Positions 24,515 through 31,636 of a DNA stretch of 64,000 nucleotides are shown one piece after another; positions within the stretch are counted from its first letter, which is position 1, and the number at the start of each line of letters is the position of its first letter. The stretch covers positions 7,748,001 through 7,812,000 of the forward strand of contig NZ_CP116257.1 of the NCBI RefSeq assembly GCF_027947595.1, read 5' to 3'. The notes beneath the pieces were generated by a model that was not told the DNA's origin, made no database searches, and saw only the letters and a list, made by a program, of their open reading frames with translations. The stretch comes from Streptomyces lienomycini. GTDB taxonomy: Bacteria > Actinomycetota > Actinomycetes > Streptomycetales > Streptomycetaceae. The position numbers were made by a program, and so were the translations under genes.

Positions 24515-24607
24515 ATGCTGGACATCCCCTCACGAGTGCGTGTACATGTGGAGACACTGCTAGCGGCGCAGAATGACATGGGGGTTCGCGATGCTTTTCA
24601 GCAGTAA
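24515..24607 (+). pseudogene. Detached N-terminal leader of the PP2C gene, ending in an in-frame TAA
   Basis: The 30-codon frame begins MLDIPSRVRVHVETLLAAQ and ends DAFQQ followed by TAA. The same frame continues without shift as APVGRPDA into the ATG at 24632. From memory, Streptomyces homologues carry this leader fused to the phosphatase with a tyrosine where the TAA stands. So a nonsense change (or a sequencing error) seems to have split the gene. Confidence 0.5.
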
Positions 24608-24631
24608 GCGCCGGTCGGAAGGCCGGACGCC

Positions 24632-26071
24632 ATGAACGCCCCGCACCCTGCGAAAGTGGCCGGAATCGATTCAACGGTTCCTTCCCCCGCACACACTGTC
24701 GCGCCCGCCGCCGCGGGCGCCTCGTCCTCGACGACTCCGCAGAACGGCACGGACACCTCGGCGGTCACGGGTGCCCCGGGCACCCCTTGTGCCCCCGGGG
24801 ACCTGCTCCAGGACCGGCTCGCCGGCTGGGTCTCGGACCTCACGACCCTGCACGAACTGACCGAGCGCCTGGTCCGTACGGACACCCTCTCCGACGGCCT
24901 CCAGGAACTGCTGCGCGCCGGAGCCGCCCTGGTCGGCGCCCCGCGCGGGCTCGTCGTCCTGGAACCGGCCGACGGTCTGGGCCCCCACACCACCCTCGGG
25001 CTCGGGCTCGCCCGCGCCGACCTCGGCCACATCGAGACCGTGCCCCGGAGTTCCCTGTCCTACGGGCGGATCCTGGACGGAGCGCCGACGACCGGCGAGG
25101 GCGGCATCGCCGACCCCGACCTGCTCGCCGAGGAGAACCTCGACCCCCGGCACCGCGAGGTCGCCGCCCGCCTCGGTTACGCCGCCAGCTACACGCTCCC
25201 CCTGTGCGCCGACGGCACCGCCCGCCTCGGCGCCGCGGTATGGCTCTACGACGAACCCGCCGAGCCCGGTGAACGCCCGCGCCACCTCGCCGATCTGTAC
25301 GTCCGCTGCGCCGCGCGGCACCTGGACCGCCTCCTGGAGGTTGAACGCGCCCGCACGTCCATGGCGACGATGGCCGAGGAACTGCTGCCCTCCCGGCTGC
25401 CCCGGGTGCCCGGGGTCCAGCTCGCCGCACGGCACCGCACCGGCCCGCTCGGCGGGGGCGACTGGTACGACGCGCTGCCGCTGCCGGACGCCGCCCTCGG
25501 TCTCGCCGTCGGGTCCGTCACCGGGTCGGGGCCCAGCGCGGTCGCGGCGATGGGGCGGCTGCGCGCGTCCCTGCGGGCGTACGCCGTGATGGAGGGCGAG
25601 GACCCGGTCGCCGTCCTGTCCGACCTGGAGCTGCTGCTGCGGCTCACCGAGCCCGCCCGCTCCGCCACCGCCCTGTTCGGCTACTGCGAGCCCGCGCTGC
25701 GCCGGATCACCCTGGCAGGCGCCGGGCACAGCCCGCCCCTGCTGATCGGGGAGCGGCGCACCGAGTTCGTCGAGACCTCCGTCTCCGCGCCCCTCGGCAT
25801 GCTCGCCTGCTGGGAGGCCCCCAGCGTGGAACTGCACGCCGAACCCGGAGAGACGGTTCTGCTCTACACCGACGGGCTGCTGCACCGCACCGGCGACCCG
25901 GCCGACCGCGCCTTCGCCCGGCTGCACGCGGCGGCGGCCGGCGTACCCCGGGCCGCACGCCACGACCCGGACGCCGTCGCCGAGCACGTCCTGCGCACCG
26001 TACTGCCGGACGGGAAGGCCGACGCGGACTCCGAGGAGGACGTCGTTCTGCTGGCCGTTCGGTTCGAATAA
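24632..26071 (+). CDS. GAF-PP2C serine/threonine phosphatase (RsbU/SpoIIE type)
   Basis: 479 aa: a flexible N-terminus, a GAF domain (about residues 75-240, TLHELTERLVRTDTLSDG onward) and a PP2C/SpoIIE domain (about 255-478) with RTGPLGGGDWYDALPL, LAVGSVTGSGPSA and LLYTDGLLHR. The metal-binding Asp of the usual GDV(M/A)G motif appears as GSVTG, so activity may be altered. Such phosphatases dephosphorylate anti-anti-sigma factors. The ATG at 24632 has GGAAGG upstream, but the gene probably once began at 24515 (see leader). Confidence 0.8.
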   Translation: MNAPHPAKVAGIDSTVPSPAHTVAPAAAGASSSTTPQNGTDTSAVTGAPGTPCAPGDLLQDRLAGWVSDLTTLHELTERLVRTDTLSDGLQELLRAGAALVGAPRGLVVLEPADGLGPHTTLGLGLARADLGHIETVPRSSLSYGRILDGAPTTGEGGIADPDLLAEENLDPRHREVAARLGYAASYTLPLCADGTARLGAAVWLYDEPAEPGERPRHLADLYVRCAARHLDRLLEVERARTSMATMAEELLPSRLPRVPGVQLAARHRTGPLGGGDWYDALPLPDAALGLAVGSVTGSGPSAVAAMGRLRASLRAYAVMEGEDPVAVLSDLELLLRLTEPARSATALFGYCEPALRRITLAGAGHSPPLLIGERRTEFVETSVSAPLGMLACWEAPSVELHAEPGETVLLYTDGLLHRTGDPADRAFARLHAAAAGVPRAARHDPDAVAEHVLRTVLPDGKADADSEEDVVLLAVRFE

Positions 26072-26116
26072 CGGACGGTAGCGCCTCACGCGTCGCACAT
26101 AACGGACGGTAGCGCC
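26068..26116. repeat. 18-bp direct repeat, 31-bp period
   Basis: ATAACGGACGGTAGCGCC occurs at 26068-26085 and 26099-26116. The first copy contains the stop codon of the PP2C gene. They lie 90-135 bp upstream of the aminopeptidase start, a suitable place for an activator or repressor. Confidence 0.7.
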
Positions 26117-26202
26117 CGTATGTAAGAGGCCCTTCGGCCCTGGGCCCCCTTCCGTACGGCCGTACGATGGGGGTGGTCCAGTGCCGTATCGAGGAGGATG
26201 AC

Positions 26203-27675
26203 GTGGCGGAGGAGCTCACCCCGGAAAACCCGGAGAACCCGGAGAACCCGGAGACCGAGGAGCCCAACAAGCAGCGCAAGAACGGCCTGTACCCGGGCGT
26301 GTCCGACGAGCTGGCCGAGAACATGCAGTCCGGCTGGGCCGACACGGAGCTGCACGACCTGGAGCCGATCGCCCAGGCCGCCGAGACGGCCGCCCGACGC
26401 GCCGCCCTGTCCGCCCGCTTCCCCGGCGAGCGCCTGGTGATCCCCGCGGGCAACCTCAAGACCCGCTCGAACGACACGGAGTACTCCTTCCGCGCCTCGG
26501 TCGAGTACGCGTACCTGACCGGGAACCAGACCGAGGACGGCGTCCTGGTCCTGGAGCCCGAGGGCGACGGCCACACCGCGACGATCTACCTCCTGCCGCG
26601 CTCGGACCGTGAGAACGGCGAGTTCTGGCTGAACGGCCAGGGCGAGCTGTGGGTCGGCCGCCGCCACTCCCTCACCGAGGCCGGGAAGCTCTACGGCATC
26701 CCCGCCTCCGACGTCCGCGAGCTGGCCGGCACCCTGAGCGAGGCCACCGGCCCGGTGCGCGTCGTGCGCGGCTACGACGCCGGCATCGAGGCGGCCCTCA
26801 CCGACAAGGTCACCGCCGAGCGGGACGAGGAACTGCGCGTCTTCCTGTCCGAGGCCCGCCTGGTCAAGGACGAGTTCGAGATCGCCGAGCTGCAGAAGGC
26901 CGTCGACTCCACCGTGCGCGGCTTCGAGGACGTCGTGAAGGTCCTCGACAAGGCCGAGGCGACCAGCGAGCGCTACATCGAAGGGACCTTCTTCCTCCGC
27001 GCGCGCGTGGAGGGCAACGACGTCGGCTACGGCTCCATCTGCGCCGCGGGACCGCACGCCTGCACCCTGCACTGGGTGCGCAACGACGGCCCGGTCCGCT
27101 CCGGCGACCTGCTGCTGCTCGACGCGGGCGTGGAGACCCACACGTACTACACCGCCGACGTCACGCGCACGCTGCCGATCAACGGCACGTACAGCGAGTT
27201 GCAGAAGAAGATCTACGACGCCGTGTACGACTCCCAGGAGGCCGGCATCGCGGCGGTGAAGCCGGGCGCCAAGTACCGCGACTTCCACGACGCCTCCCAG
27301 CGCGTGCTGGCCGAGCGGCTCGTCGAGTGGGGTCTGGTCGAGGGCCCCGTCGAGCGCGTCCTCGAGCTGGGCCTGCAGCGCCGCTGGACGCTGCACGGCA
27401 CCGGTCACATGCTCGGCCTGGACGTCCACGACTGCGCCGCCGCGCGCGTGGAGTCTTACGTCGACGGCACGCTGGAGCCCGGCATGGTGCTCACCGTCGA
27501 GCCGGGCCTGTACTTCCAGGCCGACGACCTGACCGTGCCCGAGGAGTACCGGGGCATCGGCGTGCGCATCGAGGACGACATCCTCGTCACCGCCGACGGC
27601 AACCGGAACCTGTCCGCCGGCCTGCCGCGCCGGTCGGACGAGGTCGAGGAGTGGATGGCCGCGCTGAAGAGCTGA
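26203..27675 (+). CDS. pepP: Xaa-Pro aminopeptidase (aminopeptidase P)
   Basis: The 490-aa enzyme has an AMP-N domain followed by a pita-bread M24 catalytic domain with the five metal ligands in place: two Asp (LLLLDAGVETHTYYTADVT), His (HGTGHMLGLDVHD), Glu (LTVEPGLYF) and Glu (GVRIEDDI). It removes N-terminal residues preceding proline. The GTG at 26203 is preferred, with GAGGAGG ending 5 bp upstream; the upstream ATG at 26167 has none. The first 25 residues hold a PENPENPE repeat. Confidence 0.9.
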   Translation: MAEELTPENPENPENPETEEPNKQRKNGLYPGVSDELAENMQSGWADTELHDLEPIAQAAETAARRAALSARFPGERLVIPAGNLKTRSNDTEYSFRASVEYAYLTGNQTEDGVLVLEPEGDGHTATIYLLPRSDRENGEFWLNGQGELWVGRRHSLTEAGKLYGIPASDVRELAGTLSEATGPVRVVRGYDAGIEAALTDKVTAERDEELRVFLSEARLVKDEFEIAELQKAVDSTVRGFEDVVKVLDKAEATSERYIEGTFFLRARVEGNDVGYGSICAAGPHACTLHWVRNDGPVRSGDLLLLDAGVETHTYYTADVTRTLPINGTYSELQKKIYDAVYDSQEAGIAAVKPGAKYRDFHDASQRVLAERLVEWGLVEGPVERVLELGLQRRWTLHGTGHMLGLDVHDCAAARVESYVDGTLEPGMVLTVEPGLYFQADDLTVPEEYRGIGVRIEDDILVTADGNRNLSAGLPRRSDEVEEWMAALKS

Positions 27676-27684
27676 CCCCCACCA

Positions 27685-27724
27685 CGCGAAGGCCGGGCCC
27701 CACACGGGGACCCGGCCTTCCGCG
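27685..27724 (+). terminator. Terminator of pepP
   Basis: An imperfect hairpin with GAAGGCCGGG and CCCGGCCTTC arms lies 10 bp after the stop codon and can serve both convergent genes. Confidence 0.7.
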
Positions 27725-27741
27725 TACTCCGGAGTGGTCCG

Positions 27742-28206
27742 TCACACCGCCATGAGCGGGGCGTCCTCGCGCCACTTGAGGATCTTGTCGAAGCTCACCA
27801 CCGCACCGGCCCGCCCCGGTGCACTGCCGATGTGGACGTGGTCGGCGAGTTCCCGGATGAGGCAGAGGCCGCGACCGCTCTCCGCCTCCGCGGGCGCCGG
27901 GCGGGCCACGCCCTGCGGCCGTCCCGGAGCGGCGGCGGGGAAGCCCGGGCCCGTGTCGGCGACCTCGATGCGGCACCGTTCGCCGTCGAGGTAGGCCGTG
28001 ACGCGGTACGCCTCGCGGGGACCGCCGGGCCCGTCGTCCCCGCCGTGCTCGACGGCGTTGGCGCAGGCCTCGCTCAGCGCGACGGAGAGGTCGAAGGAGA
28101 TGTCGGGGTCGACGCCCGCGGTCTCCATGGTGCCGATCAGCAGGCGGCGGGCCAGGGGCACGCTCGCAGCCTCGCGCCGCAAATGGAGTGACCACCAGAT
28201 GCTCAT
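27742..28206 (-). CDS. RsbW-like ATP-binding regulatory protein
   Basis: 154-aa HATPase_c protein: LSVALSEACANAVEHG (N box), CRIEVADTGPGFP (G1), GRGLCLIRELADHVHIG (G2). The ATG at 28206 is supported by GGGAGG upstream; longer frames lack this. Family members act as serine kinases toward anti-sigma antagonists. The divergent region to the right carries a phased repeat array. Confidence 0.75.
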   Translation of the reverse strand: MSIWWSLHLRREAASVPLARRLLIGTMETAGVDPDISFDLSVALSEACANAVEHGGDDGPGGPREAYRVTAYLDGERCRIEVADTGPGFPAAAPGRPQGVARPAPAEAESGRGLCLIRELADHVHIGSAPGRAGAVVSFDKILKWREDAPLMAV

Positions 28207-28358
28207 GCTCCAGCCTCCCGGCCGCGGCTCGACATACCGATACGTATTGCCCCTCACGCCCCTACGTAAGCGCCCTGCGACCGTGACGCCGCTCATCTGG
28301 CGGATGCGTCCCCACCGCCGATCGGTGTATGCGGGGCGACTCGCACCAGACGGTGATC

Positions 28359-28517
28359 TTCCGGAATGTTCCACCCTTTCCGGGCTGTTCCCTCATCTTC
28401 CGTTGCGTTCCATCCTGTTGCGGAGCGTTCCATCGTGTTCCGTCGCCTTCCGGTCGGTCCTGCCGCCTTACGGTCGCTTCCGTCGCCTTCCGGTCGGTTC
28501 TCCCGCCTTCCCGTCGT
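28359..28517. repeat. Sixteen-unit, 10-bp phased TTCC repeat
   Basis: From 28359 the sequence divides into 16 units, all 10 bp except one of 9 bp (second unit), nearly all starting TTCC, TTCT or a one-base variant (examples: TTCCGTTGCG, TTCCATCCTG, TTCCGTCGCC, TTCCGGTCGG). The same face of the helix would carry the motif each turn. It occupies the gap between divergent genes at 28206 and 28578. No coding potential. Confidence 0.85.
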
Positions 28518-28577
28518 ACGGCATCTTGTGGACCTGCCGTACGGCGCGTGGGTCGTCAGTGCGATGATGAGCGCGCC

Positions 28578-29426
28578 ATGACTGCCCCCCACCCGCCAAC
28601 GGCGCGCTCCGGGAACGACCTCCGGATCCTGCGGGCCGCGGTGTTCGCCGCGGTCTGCGTCGTGCTGGCCGCGGCGGGGCACACCCTCGCTTCCTGCGCC
28701 ACCGTCCCGCTGTGGTCGCTGGGCGCGGGATTCCTCGGGGCGGTCCTGGTCGCCGTGCCCCTCGCCGGACGCCGGCGTTCACTGCCCGGCATCGTGCTGC
28801 TGCTCACCGTCGGCCAGACCGCGCTGCACGCCCTGTTCGGACTGGGCCAGCACGGCGCCACCGCGGCCGCGGCACCCGGCACGGCCGTCGCAACTGGCGG
28901 CGGAGCGGGCGCGCTGTCCGACGCCTCCCTGGTCCAGCAGGCCGCACGGCTGGTCTGCGGCACCACCGCTGCGGCGATCAGCCCGGCCCGGGCCCAGCAG
29001 ATCCTCACCGACGCGCGGATCGCTCCGGACGCCCACACCGGCGCCGTGCACCACCCCGCCGACGCGCTGACGACCGGCGGCGCTTCCGCCTCGCTGCTGC
29101 CGTCCCTGCCGATGCTGCTCGGTCACGTCCTCGCGGCCCTGGCCGCCGGCTGGCTGCTGCGCCGCGGGGACCTGGCCCTGGCCCGCCTCGTCGAACTGTC
29201 GGCGCACTCGGCCCACACGATGGCCGAAGCAGCCTTCGTACGCGCCCTGCGCGCCGCGTTCTCCCTGGTCCGCGCCCTGCACGCCGGGATCGCCGGCGCC
29301 CCCGGCACCGGCCCGCGTCCGCCGCACCCCACCCTGTCGGTGCCGCCACGCCCCCGTACCACCGCGCTCCAGCACACGGTCATCAGGCGCGGCCCGCCCG
29401 GCGGGACGTTCGCCCTCGCCGCCTGA
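28578..29426 (+). CDS. Integral membrane hypothetical protein
   Basis: 282 aa with four or more hydrophobic helices (AAVFAAVCVVLAAAGHTL, LGAGFLGAVLVAVPLAG, LPGIVLLLTVGQTALHALF, LPMLLGHVLAALAAGWLL), a Gly/Ala-rich extracellular loop and a cytoplasmic C-terminal tail with PRPPHP. It sits just before the copper genes and such proteins often travel with YcnI and CopD loci, so a metal-related role is possible but unproven. Start ATG at 28578. Confidence 0.6.
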   Translation: MTAPHPPTARSGNDLRILRAAVFAAVCVVLAAAGHTLASCATVPLWSLGAGFLGAVLVAVPLAGRRRSLPGIVLLLTVGQTALHALFGLGQHGATAAAAPGTAVATGGGAGALSDASLVQQAARLVCGTTAAAISPARAQQILTDARIAPDAHTGAVHHPADALTTGGASASLLPSLPMLLGHVLAALAAGWLLRRGDLALARLVELSAHSAHTMAEAAFVRALRAAFSLVRALHAGIAGAPGTGPRPPHPTLSVPPRPRTTALQHTVIRRGPPGGTFALAA

Positions 29427-29555
29427 CACGACGCGATCACCACCCCCGCTTCGGGGAGGGGCCGCCGTCGTGCGGCACGCGCGCGTGCGCGCATTCCCTC
29501 CCGTCACTCGTCACCGGGTCGTCACCGGTGACCACTCGAAGCGGAGTACCCCTTC

Positions 29556-30320
29556 ATGAAGGCTTCCCGTCTCGTCGCCGTCGGCGCCGTGTCCGGCATC
29601 GCCGTGCTCGCCCTGTCCGCCCCCGCCTTCGCGCACGTCAGCGTGCAGCCGGAGGGCGCGGCCGCCAAGGGCGGCTACGCGGTCGTCGACTTCAAGGTCC
29701 CCAACGAGCGCGACAACGCCTCCACCACCAAGCTGGAGGTCAACTTCCCCACCGACCACCCGCTGGCGTCCGTGATGCCGCAGCCGGTCCCCGGCTGGAA
29801 GGCCGAGGTCACCAAGGCCAAGCCGGCCAAGCCGCTGGAGTCGCACGGCAAGCAGATCACCGAGGTCGTCACCAAGGTGACCTGGACCGCCGACGACGGC
29901 AAGGGCGTCCTGCCCGGCTACTTCCAGAAGTTCCCGGTCTCCATCGGCGCGCTGCCCGAGGACGCCGACCAGCTGGCGTTCAAGGCGATCCAGACGTACT
30001 CCAACAAGGAGGTCGTGCGCTGGATCGAGGTGCCGCAGGAGGGCCAGGAGGAGCCCGACACCCCGGCGCCCGTGCTCAAGCTGTCCGCCGCCGAGGACGA
30101 CGCCCACGGCGCCTCGGGCTCCTCGGACGCCAAGGCCGACGACACCGCGGCCGCCGCGCAGAACACCGCCGCCGACGCCTCCTCGTCGGACTCCGGCTCC
30201 GGCGACGGCAGTGACACCACCGCCCGGGTCCTCGGCATCGTCGGCATCGTCGTCGGTGCGGCAGGCGTCGGTTACGGCGTGCTGGCCGGCCGTCGGCGCG
30301 ACTCCGGCGCCTCGGCGTAA
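29556..30320 (+). CDS. YcnI family copper-related membrane-anchored protein (DUF1775)
   Basis: The 254-aa protein has a signal peptide ending AFAHVSVQP; the N-terminal His after cleavage is the copper ligand of YcnI. The DUF1775 beta domain follows (about residues 29-170, with PGWKAEV and GYFQKFPVSIG), then a Ser/Ala/Asp-rich linker, and a C-terminal membrane helix with an Arg-rich stop (GRRRDS). It starts the copper block and should bind copper outside the membrane. Confidence 0.85.
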   Translation: MKASRLVAVGAVSGIAVLALSAPAFAHVSVQPEGAAAKGGYAVVDFKVPNERDNASTTKLEVNFPTDHPLASVMPQPVPGWKAEVTKAKPAKPLESHGKQITEVVTKVTWTADDGKGVLPGYFQKFPVSIGALPEDADQLAFKAIQTYSNKEVVRWIEVPQEGQEEPDTPAPVLKLSAAEDDAHGASGSSDAKADDTAAAAQNTAADASSSDSGSGDGSDTTARVLGIVGIVVGAAGVGYGVLAGRRRDSGASA

Positions 30321-30451
30321 CAACGCCCGTGCCGGTGCGTCGGCGTGACCTCGCCGACGCATCCTCTCGTCCGGTGCGCGCCGGGTCCCTTCCGTCGGTC
30401 CGACGGACCCCGGCGCGCACCGGAGCACCTCACATCTGGGACATTTTTTCT

Positions 30452-31102
30452 ATGCGCAAGAACACCTTCGCCGCGGCCGCCCTGCTCGCCGCCGCCTCCC
30501 TGGCCCTGTCCGCCTGCGGGAGCGGCGCCGACAACGACAAGCCCGTGACCGTGGTCTCCGAGGACAACAGCCAGCAGGCCGCCACCGTCCTCGACAAGCC
30601 CTTCGAGAAGCCCGACCTGGTCCTCACCGACACCCAGGGCAAGAAGTACGACCTCCGCGAGCAGACCGCCGGCCATCCCACCCTGATCTACTTCGGCTAC
30701 ACCCACTGCCCCGACGTCTGCCCCCTGACCATGAACAACATCGCCGTGGCCAAGAAGCAGCTCTCCCAGGCGGAGCAGGACGACCTGCGCGTCGTGTTCG
30801 TCAGCACGGATCCGGAGCGCGACACCCCGGCCGCGCTCGGCACGTGGCTCAAGGGCATCGATCCGCAGATCGTCGGCCTGACCGGCGACTTCGACACCAT
30901 CCAGGCCGGCGCCCGCACCCTCGGCATCTCGATCGATCCGCCGACCAAGGACAAGAACGGCGAGATCGTCTCGACCCACGGCACCCAGGTCGTGGCCTTC
31001 TCCCCCAAGTCCGACGCGGGTTACGTCCTCTACGGCGACGACGCCACCGTCGACGACTACACCAAGGACCTGCCCAAGCTCCTCAAGGGACAGAACCCGT
31101 GA
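30452..31102 (+). CDS. Sco-type copper metallochaperone lipoprotein
   Basis: 216 aa with a lipoprotein signal (LALSACGSG), a thioredoxin-like fold and the Sco copper site CPDVCP (near residue 90) plus distal His (STHGTQ). Sco proteins deliver copper to cytochrome oxidase CuA; in S. lividans Sco and its neighbours also support copper-dependent development. The stop overlaps the GTG of the PCuAC gene. Confidence 0.9.
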   Translation: MRKNTFAAAALLAAASLALSACGSGADNDKPVTVVSEDNSQQAATVLDKPFEKPDLVLTDTQGKKYDLREQTAGHPTLIYFGYTHCPDVCPLTMNNIAVAKKQLSQAEQDDLRVVFVSTDPERDTPAALGTWLKGIDPQIVGLTGDFDTIQAGARTLGISIDPPTKDKNGEIVSTHGTQVVAFSPKSDAGYVLYGDDATVDDYTKDLPKLLKGQNP

Positions 31103-31623
31103 GGGGGCCCGTAAGGCGAACCGTGAGCCGCGGGCCCGCCCTCGCCGCCGTCGCGGTGATCGGCGCCCTGGTCCTCACGGGCTGTGGCGGCTCGGACTCC
31201 GACTCCCCCGCCTCCGGCGCCGAACTCTCGGTCGACGCCGCCTACATACCGCAGCCCGTCTCCGACTCGATGGCGGCCGGGTTCCTCACGATCACCAACG
31301 AGAGCGACGCGGCGGACGAACTGACCTCGGTCACCAGCGACGCCGGTGAGGTCACCGTGCACGAGACCGTCGACGGGACCATGAAGGAGGTCGACCGCCT
31401 CGAGGTCCCGGCCCACGGGCAACTCGTGTTCAAGAGCGGCGGAAACCACCTGATGTTCGAGAAGCTGAAGCAACAGCCGAAGCAGGGACAGTCGGTCACC
31501 GTCGAACTGCACTTCGCCCACTCCGATCCCGTCACGGTCGAGCTGCCGGTGAAGTCGGCCACCTACCGGCCCGCCGCCGGACACTCCGAGAACTCCGAGA
31601 ACTCCGAACACTCCGGACACTGA
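31099..31623 (+). CDS. PCuAC-type copper chaperone lipoprotein
   Basis: 174 aa. A signal with lipobox (VLTGCGG) precedes a cupredoxin-like domain carrying the PCuAC ligands (VHETV ... GTMKEV and HLMF). The tail ends HSENSENSEHSGH, a His-rich extension likely to bind extra copper. GTG at 31099 overlaps the sco stop; a second GTG at 31123 is possible. It probably passes Cu(I) to Sco. Confidence 0.85.
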   Translation: MRGPVRRTVSRGPALAAVAVIGALVLTGCGGSDSDSPASGAELSVDAAYIPQPVSDSMAAGFLTITNESDAADELTSVTSDAGEVTVHETVDGTMKEVDRLEVPAHGQLVFKSGGNHLMFEKLKQQPKQGQSVTVELHFAHSDPVTVELPVKSATYRPAAGHSENSENSEHSGH

Positions 31624-31636
31624 GGGAGGGACCACC

